64,000 nt of DNA from Bradyrhizobium sp. WD16 (GCF_024181725.1 NZ_CP028908.1:806001-870000); one strand, 5' to 3'; shown: positions 33,548 to 41,744, counted from the stretch's first letter. Translations and numbers: made by a program. The notes: a model not told the origin generated them from the letters alone.

Positions 33548-34076
33548 CGCCCCGCTCCGCCCGTTCGAGCACATCGAGCAGAACCCGCGCGCCGACCTTG
33601 TCGCTCGGATCGAGTTCGATCAGTTTGGCCGCGGCGGCGCCGCCCTCGGTGAGGTTGCCGAGCCGCATCTGCAGATAGGCATAGCCCTTCAGTGTGAAGA
33701 GGTAGAACCGCGCCAGCGCATTGTCGAAGCGGCCGAACTCGGCATCCCGGGCCGCGACCGCGCGCCAGTCGCCGGAAAAGTCGTTGTCGCGCGCCGACTT
33801 GGCAAGGCAGCGCTCGGCCATCGTCAGCGCCTCGGCCAGCCGGCCCTTGTAGAAATAGAACCGGTAGAAGCCGATCAGCACCGCGGCGTGGTCCGGCGCG
33901 ATGCTCTCGGCCGCGCGCAGATGCTGCTCGGCAAGCTCGGAGCGGTGATAGGACTGACCGGCCAGCGCGAGGTGCATTTCCGCCTCCTCGGGCAGGCCGC
34001 CGCCCAGCACGGCGGCCGCCAGCAGGCCCTCGTCGATGACCGCATGCGGCTCGCCTGGTTCCGCACCGCCCGCCAT
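33537..34076 (-). CDS. TPR-like protein in the nifB series
   Basis: The 179-residue protein shows repeat helices EMHLALAGQSYHRSELAEQHLRAAESIAPDHAAVLIGFYRFYFYKGRLAEALTMAERCL and FTLKGYAYLQMRLGNLTEGGAAAAKLIELDP. It is a paralogue of the gene at 25706-26212. It lies 11 bp from iscA and overlaps LRV by 11 bp, so the TPR and LRV scaffolds are probably made in equal amounts. Confidence 0.75.
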   Translation of the reverse strand: MAGGAEPGEPHAVIDEGLLAAAVLGGGLPEEAEMHLALAGQSYHRSELAEQHLRAAESIAPDHAAVLIGFYRFYFYKGRLAEALTMAERCLAKSARDNDFSGDWRAVAARDAEFGRFDNALARFYLFTLKGYAYLQMRLGNLTEGGAAAAKLIELDPSDKVGARVLLDVLERAERGDDE

Positions 34077-34087
34077 GACCGGCTCCC

Positions 34088-34411
34088 TCAGGCGTTCAGC
34101 GCCGAATGGCTGGAGCAGCTCGCCTGCTTGGGGTCGTGAAACACCAGGCCGGTCTGGGCCGGCGTGTCCCTGAAATCGATGGTCACGCCTTCCAGCAGGA
34201 TCCGGCTCTCGGCCGGCAGGAACAGCTTGATGCCGTTGCTCTCGACCACGGCGTCGCCGGCAACGGGTTCGCCGCAGATGCTGATCTCGGCGTTCAGCCC
34301 GGAGCAACCGCCCGGACTGACCGCGAGACGGAAGCCGCTGCCGACGCCGCCGTCGGCCCGGACCATCAGGCGAATGAAGCGTTCCGCCGCCGGCGTGATG
34401 GTGAAGCTCAT
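34088..34411 (-). CDS. HesB/IscA-like protein with altered C-terminal Cys motif
   Basis: The 107-residue A-type carrier has RLAVSPGGCSGLNAEISICG, but the usual CGCG end is replaced by QASCSSHSALNA, leaving one distal Cys. This variant is typical of nif-linked HesB proteins near nifB. It may bind iron or a cluster for NifB maturation. It sits between fdxN and the TPR gene. Confidence 0.82.
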   Translation of the reverse strand: MSFTITPAAERFIRLMVRADGGVGSGFRLAVSPGGCSGLNAEISICGEPVAGDAVVESNGIKLFLPAESRILLEGVTIDFRDTPAQTGLVFHDPKQASCSSHSALNA

Positions 34412-34422
34412 GTCGTCCTCCT

Positions 34423-34647
34423 TCAGGCTGGCGGCTGGTAGCGCGGGAACGCCGGATCGATCACGCAAGTGTTGTCCACCGGGCAGACGGCAGCGCATTG
34501 CGGGCTGTCGAAATGCCCGATGCATTCGGTGCACTTCTTGGGATCGATGACGAAGGTCCCGTTCTTCTCGCTGATCGCCACATTCGGGCACTCCGGCTCG
34601 CAGGCCGAGCAGCTCGTGCATTGCGACGATATGATCTTCAAGGTCAT
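34423..34647 (-). CDS. fdxN: 2[4Fe-4S] ferredoxin, FdxN type
   Basis: The 74-residue protein has two cluster motifs: [13 protein letters not shown] and [20 protein letters not shown], the second with the long insert typical of nif ferredoxins. FdxN supplies low-potential electrons to nitrogenase and supports NifB. It lies 25 bp after nifB, as in other diazotrophs. A close paralogue is at 59980-60174. Confidence 0.93.
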   Translation of the reverse strand: MTLKIISSQCTSCSACEPECPNVAISEKNGTFVIDPKKCTECIGHFDSPQCAAVCPVDNTCVIDPAFPRYQPPA

Positions 34648-34672
34648 GGAATTGTCTCCTCGCCGCTATCGC

Positions 34673-36232
34673 TCAGGCCGCCGTGATCAGGGCGCCCTGG
34701 CGGATCTCGGCATCGCCGCGCTCGACATGCTCGATCTCGCCGACATTGACCTTGTCCAGATAGGCCTTGAACCACGAGATTGCCGACTTCTCGATGAACT
34801 CGTGGGCGAACTGGTCGACCGGCTCGATACCGGCCTTCAACAGATCCGCCTTGGGGCAGCCGCCGATCTTGGCGACGAATACCGCGTGGCAGTCGTTGAT
34901 GGCGCGGATCACGGTCTCCAGGCTGTCCTCGTCGCCGTAGCCGCCCTGGCAATAGAGGTCGACTCGACGATGACCGACGAACTTGGCGCCGGCGGTGGAC
35001 AGTTCATAGACCTGGAATTCCTTGGCATGGCCGAAGTGCTCGTTGATCAGACCCGAGCCCTTGGTGGCGACCGCGACCAGGAGCTTGATGTCGCTCATCT
35101 CGCCGGCAAGGGTTTCGAGCTCCTGCTGCTTGGCGGCGACCTTGGCAACGCGCTCCTCCTCGACCTTGGCCTGATAGGCCTTGCGGGTGTCGAGGTCGTA
35201 ATTGACTTCCATCGCCATGATCTTGTCGGTGGTGAATTCGGCGCTGCGGTCCTCGCCGAGCAGGCCGACCGCGTCGGCGCGGCACTGGCGGCAGTGCCGC
35301 ATCATGTTCATCTCGCCCTCACAGGAATCCTGCAGCGCCTTGAGCTCCTGCGCCGTCGGGCCGCGCTGGCCGGTGAGGCCGAACACGGTGCCATGCTCCG
35401 GCGCCGAGATCAGCGGCATGATGTTGTGCAGGAACGCACCGCGCGACTTCACCGCCTTGTTGACCTCGACCAGGTGCTGGTCGTTGACCCCCGGGATCAT
35501 CACCGAGTTGACCTTGCAGAGGATGCCGCGCTCGGTCAGCATCTCGAGGCCGAGGAGCTGGCGATCGGTCAGGAGCTTGGCCGCCTCGATGCCGGTGTAG
35601 CGCTTGTGCTTCCAGAACACCCAGGGATAGATCTTGGCGCCGACCTCCGGGTCGACCATGTTGATGGTGATGGTGACGTGATCGACATTGAAGCCGGCGA
35701 TGGTGTCGACATGGTCCGGCAGCGCGAGGCCGTTGGTCGACAGGCAGAGCTTGATGTCCGGCGCCGTCTTGGCGATCAGCTCGAAGGTCTTGAAGGTCTT
35801 CTCCGGATTGGCGAGCGGGTCGCCCGGGCCGGCGATGCCGAGCACGGTCATCTGCGGAATGGTGGAGGCCACCGCCAGCACCTTCTTCGCCGCCTGTTCC
35901 GGCGTCAGCTTCTCGCTGACGACGCCGGGGCGGGATTCATTGGCGCAGTCGTATTTGCGGTTGCAGTAATTGCACTGGATGTTGCAGGCCGGCGCCACCG
36001 CCACATGCATGCGGGCATAGTGATGGTGCGCTTCCTCGCTGTAGCAGGGATGGTTCTTGACCTTTTCCCAGATCTCGGTCGGCAGGTCGCCCTGGCCGGC
36101 GCCCGAGCCGCAGCTCGCCTTGCCGCTGCCGCCGGACGTGCCGCAGCCTTTGTGCTCGGCGATGGTTTGCATGACGTCCGCGATATTCGGACCTTGACCA
36201 CTGGCTGCTTCGGGCTGGGCTGATGCGGACAT
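34673..36232 (-). CDS. nifB: NifB, FeMo-co precursor (NifB-co) synthase
   Basis: The 519-residue radical-SAM enzyme has the C-x3-C-x2-C motif in [21 protein letters not shown] and the region [19 protein letters not shown] near the SAM site. The C-terminal NifX-like domain ([28 protein letters not shown]) follows at ~390. It fuses two [4Fe-4S] clusters into the 8Fe-9S-C precursor. A Gly/Ser-rich N-terminal stretch ([19 protein letters not shown]) precedes the core. First gene of the 16-gene minus-strand series. Confidence 0.95.
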   Translation of the reverse strand: MSASAQPEAASGQGPNIADVMQTIAEHKGCGTSGGSGKASCGSGAGQGDLPTEIWEKVKNHPCYSEEAHHHYARMHVAVAPACNIQCNYCNRKYDCANESRPGVVSEKLTPEQAAKKVLAVASTIPQMTVLGIAGPGDPLANPEKTFKTFELIAKTAPDIKLCLSTNGLALPDHVDTIAGFNVDHVTITINMVDPEVGAKIYPWVFWKHKRYTGIEAAKLLTDRQLLGLEMLTERGILCKVNSVMIPGVNDQHLVEVNKAVKSRGAFLHNIMPLISAPEHGTVFGLTGQRGPTAQELKALQDSCEGEMNMMRHCRQCRADAVGLLGEDRSAEFTTDKIMAMEVNYDLDTRKAYQAKVEEERVAKVAAKQQELETLAGEMSDIKLLVAVATKGSGLINEHFGHAKEFQVYELSTAGAKFVGHRRVDLYCQGGYGDEDSLETVIRAINDCHAVFVAKIGGCPKADLLKAGIEPVDQFAHEFIEKSAISWFKAYLDKVNVGEIEHVERGDAEIRQGALITAA

Positions 36233-36269
36233 GATCTTCCTCGCTGCTGGGGTTGGTTTGAAGGGGGCG

Positions 36270-36317
36270 GATCAATTTGCAGATCAATTTGCAGATCAAT
36301 TTGCAGATCGATTAGCA
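36270..36317. repeat. 12-bp tandem repeat in the nifB leader
   Basis: gatcaatttgca occurs three times exactly, followed by gatcgattagca (36306-36317). The last, variant unit contains the -12 half of the nifB promoter. Confidence 0.85.
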
Positions 36318-36329
36318 ACTCGCATGCCA
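36314..36329 (-). promoter_or_regulatory. Sigma-54 -24/-12 promoter of nifB
   Basis: On the minus strand TGGCATgcgagTTGCTA, GG-N10-GC exact (plus-strand GC 36315-36316, CC 36327-36328). Confidence 0.8.
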
Positions 36330-36386
36330 TCGCCGCCGGACGCGCAATTCGGTGTCGGCTCAAGGATTTAGGCGAATGGTACCGGC

Positions 36387-36443
36387 TGTCGCGTTATGGA
36401 CAGCGAATGACGGACGAGGGCTGCGTCTGTTGGAAAGTTGACA
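36387..36443. promoter_or_regulatory. Two NifA UASs of nifB
   Basis: TGTcgcgttatggACA (36387-36402) and TGTtggaaagttgACA (36428-36443), about 60 and 100 bp upstream of the nifB -24 element. Confidence 0.8.
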
Positions 36444-36496
36444 GATCGGCGTGACCGGCACGGGTCCGGGCGCCATCCGGGCCGACCTGCGGGGTG

Positions 36497-36571
36497 CTAG
36501 TGTGGTGGATCTGACGCTCGTATGAAGAACTCGCTGCAATACTGAAACGAGCGTCAGATCCACCGCGCTAG
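36497..36571. repeat. CTAG-ended palindromic repeat between nifB and the SIR2 gene
   Basis: ctagtgtggtggatctgac...gtcagatccaccgcgctag. The same arms as the copy at 2992-3069 but with the loop in the opposite orientation. It separates the end of the nifUST operon from the nifB UASs. Confidence 0.75.
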
Positions 36572-36646
36572 AACCGGGTGATGACGGTGGAAGTCGTGTC
36601 GGCGCCTCGGCCATCACTTGCAATGGACGCTTGCCTCAGGCGACCG

Positions 36647-37510
36647 TCAGCCCGCCAGAATCTCGGCGGCGCGGGGCAGCGACATGGCGATGGGCGTCAG
36701 CCCCTGTTCGGCCAGGAAGCGCAGCTCGTTCCTGGACAGCGCATCTGGCTCGAGCACGACATAGTGCCGGGTCGACGACCGCTTGGTGATCTGCCGGGCA
36801 TAGGTCCGCAGCATCTGGTCGTTGAAGCGACAGCCGAGAAAGACGAAGCCGCGATTGGTGCGCCGGTCCTTGATGACGTCGGGGATCGGCGTCTGGATGT
36901 CGATCTCGGTGAGGACCTCGACATAGTCTGCATCCGAGATCAGGAAATTCTTCGCCGGCGTGACGCCGCCATGAGGCTTGTAGAGGATCGTGGTCCAGGC
37001 CGATGCCGCAGCACGGTCGGCCTCGGTGCCGGAGCCGTCATAGAAGCGATACCAGCGGTCTTCGCCGATGCCGGCGCGGGAGATGCCCTGGACCTCGCCC
37101 CAGTCGCCGCGGCCGGCCAGCGCCGCGCGCATGGCGCCGTCATACCAGGCGTCCACGATCAAGGGCAGCGGCAGCGCGGCGAGATGGCGATGCAGCGCTG
37201 TCGGCGGCACCGGGGCGGAGAACGCTTCCGCCATCAATGCCGTCACGGTGGAGCGATGCTTGTAGCTCTCGATGTGCTGGGCCGAGGCCCAGGCATTGCC
37301 CTTGGCGCGCTTGGGCAGCGCGACCTTGGTGGCGAAGAAGGCGGCCAACGCCTCGGGCGTGGTCGGAACGGCTGCCTGCGCCAACGCGGCGACGCCGGCG
37401 CCGAGATAAGGAATGATGCTGCCCGCCTGCAGCATCGCTGCGATCTCGGCCAGGGCAGCCTCGGCATCGGCCGCGGCGAGAAATTCGAGATGGGGAACGG
37501 GAGCATTCAT
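36647..37510 (-). CDS. SIR2-like domain protein in the nifUST operon
   Basis: The 287-residue protein has an NAD-fold start (SIIPYLGAGVAAL), a KxHG-type site (TILYKPHGGVTP) and FVFLGCRFNDQMLR, as in SIR2_2 proteins rather than classical zinc sirtuins (no Cys4 zinc site). Such domains act as NADases or NAD-dependent hydrolases. It follows nifT by 5 bp, so it is a nif operon member; an NAD-linked post-translational control of nitrogenase is a speculation. Confidence 0.75.
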   Translation of the reverse strand: MNAPVPHLEFLAAADAEAALAEIAAMLQAGSIIPYLGAGVAALAQAAVPTTPEALAAFFATKVALPKRAKGNAWASAQHIESYKHRSTVTALMAEAFSAPVPPTALHRHLAALPLPLIVDAWYDGAMRAALAGRGDWGEVQGISRAGIGEDRWYRFYDGSGTEADRAAASAWTTILYKPHGGVTPAKNFLISDADYVEVLTEIDIQTPIPDVIKDRRTNRGFVFLGCRFNDQMLRTYARQITKRSSTRHYVVLEPDALSRNELRFLAEQGLTPIAMSLPRAAEILAG

Positions 37511-37515
37511 CTCCG

Positions 37516-37737
37516 CTACTCGCTTTCGCTGTCGCCGCGCTTGCGCGCATTGACTGTCACCGGCAGCGTGGTGTCGGCCGCCATTTCCGGAAGATCCAGC
37601 GTCCAGCCGTTGGCGATGCGGATCCAGCCGCCCCACAGCGTGGTGTGCTCGGATTCCACGATCGGCTCCTCGAGATCCTTCTTCGGAACATAGATCGACA
37701 GGCCGGTCTCCGGCGAGCGACGGATCATGATCTTCAC
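37516..37737 (-). CDS. nifT: NifT/FixU protein
   Basis: The 73-residue protein reads KIMIRRSPETGLSIYVPKKD, LEEPIVESEHTTLWGGWIRIANGW, the NifT signature. The GTG at 37737 overlaps the nifS stop (GTGA) and gives the family's VKIMIRR start; the ATG three codons later is an alternative. The role is unknown; it is non-essential in several diazotrophs. Confidence 0.9.
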   Translation of the reverse strand: MKIMIRRSPETGLSIYVPKKDLEEPIVESEHTTLWGGWIRIANGWTLDLPEMAADTTLPVTVNARKRGDSESE

Positions 37738-38984
37738 AGGGCCGGCTCCATGCTTGGCGGGTTCGTGCTTGGTGGATTTGCGATTGACGGATTTGTGCCT
37801 GGTGGATCGTCGGAGGCGATCTGCGCCTGCCACGACGGCGACGACGCCCGCACCCGGGCGACGATGGAGGGAACGACCTCCAGTACGCGCCCGATCTCCT
37901 CGGAGGTATTATCGCGCGACAGCGAGAAACGGATGGCGCCGCGCAGCCATTGCGGCGCGACCTGCATGGCCCGCAGCACATGCGACGGCTCCATCGAGCC
38001 GGAGGCACAGGCCGAACCGAGCGAGGCGGCGACGCCAGCTGCCGTCAGGTGATGCAGGATCGCCTCGCCGTCGAGATGCGCAAACGCGACGTTGGCGGTA
38101 TTGGGCAGGCGATGATCGCCGTCGCCGAGCACGACGCAGTGGCCGACGGCGGCGATGATGCCGTTTTCGAGGCTGTCGCGCAGGCTGCGCACCCGCGTCG
38201 CCTCGTCGCGAAGGTGGGCCGCCGCCAGCTCCGCCGCCTTGCCGAGGCCGACGATGCCGGGAACGTTTTCGGTACCGCCACGGCGACGGCGCTCCTGCGG
38301 CCCGCCGCGCACCAGGGGCGCGAACGGCGTGCCCTTGCGCAGATAGAGCGCGCCGATGCCCTTGGGTCCGTGCAGCTTGTGGCCCGACAGCGACAGCATG
38401 TCGATGGCGGTCGCCTTGAGATCGACACCGACCTTGCCCACCGCCTGAACGGCGTCGGTGTGAAACAGCGCGCCGGCGCCATGGGCGCGCTCGGCGAGCT
38501 CGGCCACCGGGAACAGCGTGCCGGTCTCGTTGTTGGCCCACATCACCGAGGCGATGGCGGTGCGCGGCCCGAGCGCCCGCGCATAGGCGTCGACGTCGAG
38601 CCGGCCACATCCGTCGACGCCGATGCGGTGGACCTTGACGCCGCGGGCGCTTTCAAGATGGTCGACGAGCGTGAGCACCGCCGGATGCTCCACCGCGGTC
38701 ACCACGATCTCGTCGCGGCCGGTCTGGGTTTCAAGCGCCGACAGAATTGCCGCATTGTCGGACTCGGTGCCGCCCGAGGTGAAGACGATCTCGGCCTCCG
38801 AAGCGGCGCCGAGCAACTGCTGCAGCGAGCGCCGCGCCTCGCGCAGGGCCGGCGCCACCGCATGGCCGAAGGCATGGACGGAGGATGCATTGCCGAACTG
38901 GTCGGAGAAATACGGCAGCATCGCCGCGACGACGGCCGGATCGGTCCGCGTGGTCGCATTGTTGTCGAGGTACACCGGCTCCAC
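37734..38984 (-). CDS. nifS: NifS cysteine desulfurase
   Basis: The 416-residue PLP enzyme begins MEPVYLDNNATTRTDPAVVAAML. The PLP Lys is in SLSGHKLHGPKGIGALYLRKG and the active Cys in LGSACASGSMEPSHVL. It provides sulfur for nitrogenase Fe-S clusters. The last ~25 residues form a Pro/Asn/Ser tail with repeated NPPS units (TNPSIANPPSTNPPSMEP), from a local DNA repeat; this is not part of the family core. Confidence 0.94.
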   Translation of the reverse strand: MEPVYLDNNATTRTDPAVVAAMLPYFSDQFGNASSVHAFGHAVAPALREARRSLQQLLGAASEAEIVFTSGGTESDNAAILSALETQTGRDEIVVTAVEHPAVLTLVDHLESARGVKVHRIGVDGCGRLDVDAYARALGPRTAIASVMWANNETGTLFPVAELAERAHGAGALFHTDAVQAVGKVGVDLKATAIDMLSLSGHKLHGPKGIGALYLRKGTPFAPLVRGGPQERRRRGGTENVPGIVGLGKAAELAAAHLRDEATRVRSLRDSLENGIIAAVGHCVVLGDGDHRLPNTANVAFAHLDGEAILHHLTAAGVAASLGSACASGSMEPSHVLRAMQVAPQWLRGAIRFSLSRDNTSEEIGRVLEVVPSIVARVRASSPSWQAQIASDDPPGTNPSIANPPSTNPPSMEPAL

Positions 38985-38995
38985 GACAACCCTCT

Positions 38996-39310
38996 TCAGT
39001 GGGGCGCCTTCAGCGGGGGCGCTTTGGCCGCGCCGGGCGCTCCGGCGACAGGGATCAGACGGACGAGTTCACCGAGCCGCTCGACGATCTTGGCCTGGAT
39101 GCCTTCGATGGTCGCGCTCGCCAGCTTGCAGAACACGCAGGCGCCGGTGAGCTTGACCATCACCTTGTTGCCCTCGATGCCGACGAGGACGCAGTCGCCG
39201 CCATCGCGCTTGAGGTTCGGCCTGATCTCCTCGATCGCGGCCCGGATGATCTCGGCCCTCGCGTCGTCGGCGCTCAGGGACTTCGGTGCGACGTCTGTTT
39301 CAGCCAGCAT
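38996..39310 (-). CDS. nifU: NifU C-terminal (Nfu) domain protein
   Basis: The 104-residue protein holds only the Nfu domain, with the cluster motif C-x2-C in GACVFCKLASATI and IRPNLKRDGGDCVLVGIEGN. Full NifU (~290 aa) has an IscU-like domain and a [2Fe-2S] domain that are absent here. It acts as a Fe-S carrier. nifS follows after 11 bp. Confidence 0.88.
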   Translation of the reverse strand: MLAETDVAPKSLSADDARAEIIRAAIEEIRPNLKRDGGDCVLVGIEGNKVMVKLTGACVFCKLASATIEGIQAKIVERLGELVRLIPVAGAPGAAKAPPLKAPH

Positions 39311-39379
39311 GGTCTTGATCTCTTCCTGTTGCGGCCCGACAAGGCCGGATGGATCGCGGACGTAGAAACCGGGACCGGC

Positions 39380-39700
39380 TCAGCCGAAGGATTTGCCGCA
39401 GCCGCAGCTCGTCTTGGCGTTCGGATTGTCGAAGGTGAAGCCGGAACCTTCCAGGGCAATGACGAAATCGATCGTCGTGCCGGCGAGCATCTCGTGGCTC
39501 TTGTTGTCGATGAAGACCCGGACGCCGTCACGCTCGATGACGGTGTCGTCGGGGTCGACCTCGCTGACCAGCCCGAGATTGTATTTCAGCCCGGCGCAGC
39601 CGCCGGCCTCCACCATGATGCGCAGGCCATCAACCGGATTGGGCGCGGCCGTGATCGCGTTGCGAACCGCATTGAGAGCGCTGTCGGTGAGATTGATCAT
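39380..39700 (-). CDS. IscA/HesB A-type Fe-S carrier (nif type)
   Basis: The 106-residue protein has the complete three-Cys pattern: EAGGCAGLKYNLG and KTSCGCGKSF. It is the first gene of iscA-nifU-nifS-nifT-SIR2 and differs from the 34.1-kb copy in retaining CGCG. It probably delivers clusters to nitrogenase components. Confidence 0.9.
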   Translation of the reverse strand: MINLTDSALNAVRNAITAAPNPVDGLRIMVEAGGCAGLKYNLGLVSEVDPDDTVIERDGVRVFIDNKSHEMLAGTTIDFVIALEGSGFTFDNPNAKTSCGCGKSFG

Positions 39701-39745
39701 CGTGTTCGACCCCTTGGCATTGGATCAAGCCATGCCAGAGAGGAT

Positions 39746-39762
39746 GGCAAGTCTCGTGCCAT
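39746..39762 (-). promoter_or_regulatory. Sigma-54 -24/-12 promoter of iscA-nifUST
   Basis: On the minus strand TGGCACgagacTTGCC, perfect spacing (plus-strand GC 39747-39748, CC 39759-39760). Confidence 0.8.
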
Positions 39763-39824
39763 GCAGCAAAGTGCTGATTTAACGTGGGATTTCGCCGGAG
39801 CCAGGCTGTTGTCTTCCCGACGCT

Positions 39825-39840
39825 TGTCGCGTTTGCGACA
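39825..39840. promoter_or_regulatory. NifA UAS (proximal) in the iscA / 202-aa gene divergent region
   Basis: TGTcgcgtttgcgACA, palindromic centre CGC..GCG. It is 65 bp from the iscA -24 element but only 10 bp from the divergent one. Confidence 0.75.
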
Positions 39841-39849
39841 GCTTCGCTC

Positions 39850-39866
39850 CGGCAGACAAATTGCAT
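39850..39866 (+). promoter_or_regulatory. Sigma-54 -24/-12 promoter of the 202-aa gene
   Basis: cGGCAGacaaaTTGCATG, GG 39851-39852 and GC 39863-39864. It lies between the two UASs. Confidence 0.6.
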
Positions 39867-39899
39867 GGGCCCCTGTCAGGATGCCCGCCCCGCGGGCCG

Positions 39900-39915
39900 T
39901 GTCGGGACTGCGACA
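39900..39915. promoter_or_regulatory. NifA UAS (distal) in the iscA / 202-aa gene divergent region
   Basis: TGTcgggactgcgACA, 140 bp from the iscA -24 element and downstream of the plus-strand promoter. Confidence 0.7.
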
Positions 39916-39979
39916 CCATCCACTGCTGACGGACCGCATGCCGAGAGACGGCCATGCCGAGAGATAATGGGAGACCGAC

Positions 39980-40588
39980 GTGACGACGCTCGAGAAGACC
40001 GTAACCATCGACGCCACTGCCTTCGCCCGGCTCGACAGCGAGGGACGCCTGCTCAATGCGGTGTTCAAGGGCCCGAGCACCAAGCCGGGCCGCTTCGGCT
40101 TTCGCGGCGATATCGCGCTGAAGTTCCAGACCCAGGTCGCCGATGAGAAACGGCCGCCGGACTTCTCCATCGAACAGGTGCTGGCGGTCGCGCAGGCCGG
40201 CGAAGACACCATTCCCGTGCTCGCCGGCTACCTGCATTCGTTCGCCTATCTCGCGCCGGCGGTCGAGGTGCTCAAGGGCCTGCTGCGTCCGGACGGCGCC
40301 TATTTCCTGTTCTGCAACAACATCGACCTGTTGGCGCACTACACCATCACGCTCGACGGCATCACCTTCCACATCCTGCCTCTCGACGAATCCACGGTCT
40401 GGAAGGAAATGCTCGACCTGCTGGCGATCGACAAGAACGACATCAAGAAGCTCGATACCGCCGGCAAGCTCGATTACGTGCTCGATGCCGCGGTGGCGCT
40501 CAAGCCCAAATATGAAGTGATCAGCTACGAGGAGGGGCTCAAGCGCGCCGGCCCGGTCAAGAACCGCAACGAGAACCGGCCGGTGTGA
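39980..40588 (+). CDS. Uncharacterised 202-aa protein divergent from iscA
   Basis: The protein begins MTTLEKTVTIDATAFARLDSEG and has FSIEQVLAVAQAGEDTIPVLAGYLHSFAYLAPAVEVLKG, FLFCNNIDLLAHYTITLDGITFHILP and DKNDIKKLDTAGKLDYVLDAAVAL. It looks soluble and helical in the middle. No catalytic motif was recognised. A NifA-type promoter region lies 120 bp upstream. A palindromic repeat follows the stop by 11 bp. Confidence 0.7.
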   Translation: MTTLEKTVTIDATAFARLDSEGRLLNAVFKGPSTKPGRFGFRGDIALKFQTQVADEKRPPDFSIEQVLAVAQAGEDTIPVLAGYLHSFAYLAPAVEVLKGLLRPDGAYFLFCNNIDLLAHYTITLDGITFHILPLDESTVWKEMLDLLAIDKNDIKKLDTAGKLDYVLDAAVALKPKYEVISYEEGLKRAGPVKNRNENRPV

Positions 40589-40598
40589 CACCGGCCTG

Positions 40599-40668
40599 GT
40601 GCCCGCTTTCCGGAGTTCGTGTCCGGAAGATGCCGCAGCTGACTCGCGAACTTCGAAAACAGGGTACT
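40599..40668. repeat. Palindromic repeat GTGCCC/GGGTAC type
   Basis: ggtgcccgctttccggagtt pairs with aacttcgaaaacagggtac. Same sub-family as 7859-7930 and 7949-8020. Sits in the convergent gap. Confidence 0.65.
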
Positions 40669-40671
40669 GGT

Positions 40672-41103
40672 TCACTCCTCCGCGGCCGCCGGCGTCTCGT
40701 CCTCGTCGTCTTCGACCAGGGTGACGCCGGTGACGCAGATGTCATCGTCGATCACGGCGAGCCGCACCGCTTCCAGCACGTTGCCCTTGCACGGTCCGTC
40801 GACGCACTGGCCTGTGCCGATGTCGAACAATGAACCATGTTTGCCGCACAACAGCCGTGTGCCGTTGGAATCCAGGAACTGGCCGCGCTCCCAATCGAGA
40901 TTGGTGCCGTGATGGGGGCAGCGATTGACATAACCGAATACCTGCTTGCCCCAGCGCACCACGATAATCGGCCATGGCAGCGGACCGTTCTCGCCTTCAA
41001 TCAAGAGCTGAAAGCCGACCGCCCGCCGGCTGGGAATGTCGTTCATGCCGCAGATCGCATAGGCGACGGGGACTTCGCTGGTCGTTTCAGTGAGCGTCGA
41101 CAT
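40672..41103 (-). CDS. Rieske [2Fe-2S] protein (paralogue 2)
   Basis: The 143-residue protein has NRCPHHGTNLDW and LLCGKHGSLFDIGTG with the Rieske Cys/His ligands, then VDGPCKGNVLEAV. It resembles the Rieske protein at 29077-29586. Soluble electron carrier; partner unknown. It is divergent from the 148-aa gene. Confidence 0.85.
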   Translation of the reverse strand: MSTLTETTSEVPVAYAICGMNDIPSRRAVGFQLLIEGENGPLPWPIIVVRWGKQVFGYVNRCPHHGTNLDWERGQFLDSNGTRLLCGKHGSLFDIGTGQCVDGPCKGNVLEAVRLAVIDDDICVTGVTLVEDDEDETPAAAEE

Positions 41104-41146
41104 CGCATCCTCGAATTTTGTCACGCCCTTCGCCTTGCAAGAATCC

Positions 41147-41162
41147 TGCAAGTCTGCCCCCG
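41147..41162 (-). promoter_or_regulatory. Possible sigma-54 promoter of Rieske paralogue 2
   Basis: On the minus strand GGGGGcagacTTGCAGG has GG-N10-GC spacing and a good -12 half but a poor -24 half (CAC missing). Confidence 0.35.
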
Positions 41163-41206
41163 CACGTTTGGCCGCGACCCGGCATCGATTTCAGCGCCGC
41201 GCGATC

Positions 41207-41222
41207 TGGCACAAAAATTGAA
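41207..41222 (+). promoter_or_regulatory. Sigma-54-like promoter of the 148-aa gene (TTGAAA variant)
   Basis: TGGCACaaaaaTTGAAA has a perfect -24 half but GA instead of GC at -12. The same variant occurs at the ferredoxin promoter near 60.2 kb. Confidence 0.45.
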
Positions 41223-41264
41223 ATCCACTCCTTCAGACCATGTCTTTTTGTTCTGGAGGTACAG

Positions 41265-41711
41265 ATGAAACTGCCAAGTGATCGCGCCGCCGCCACGGTG
41301 GACGACATCAAGGCCCAGCTCAGCGGCGCCACGCTGACAGTCTATTCGGTCGCTCGTCCGACCAATGCCGACATTGCCGTGGAACGCAGCGGCGTTCTTG
41401 CAACCCTCACCTTCGCCTCGCCGGCCTTCTCCGCCGACGGCAGCACGGCGCTGTTCGTCGCCAATCCGGTCCAGGCTGCCGATGTCGGCACGCCCGGATT
41501 CGCCCGCGCCCGCACCGCGGACGGCGCCACCATCGCCGATTTCTCGGCGGGCCCGGGCGCCCGCGAGATCAAGTTCAGCGAGGTCTCCTTCTCGGCGGGC
41601 GCGCCGATCGCGATCACCGCCTTCACCATCAAGCCGGAAAGCGCCTGGCCGGAACGGCCGGACTATTACGAGACGCGGCCGCGCAACGGCTATCCCTTGC
41701 ATATGGCCTGA
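41265..41711 (+). CDS. Uncharacterised 148-aa protein
   Basis: It begins MKLPSDRAAATVDDIKAQLSGATLTVYSVARPTNADIAVE and has LATLTFASPAFSADGSTALFV and FSEVSFSAGAPIAITAFTIK. The beta-rich hydrophobic pattern with repeated FS-A-G suggests a beta-sandwich, perhaps structural. It has no signal peptide and GGAGG precedes the ATG. Function unknown; the context suggests nitrogen-fixation expression. Confidence 0.65.
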   Translation: MKLPSDRAAATVDDIKAQLSGATLTVYSVARPTNADIAVERSGVLATLTFASPAFSADGSTALFVANPVQAADVGTPGFARARTADGATIADFSAGPGAREIKFSEVSFSAGAPIAITAFTIKPESAWPERPDYYETRPRNGYPLHMA

Positions 41712-41744
41712 GGCGGCGTGCACCTGCAGATGTCCTTCTCGCGA

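Noticed and set aside
41249-41263. A NifA UAS upstream of the 148-aa gene
   Set aside because: The spacing is TGT-N9-ACA, one base short, and it overlaps the ribosome-binding region rather than lying upstream of the promoter.
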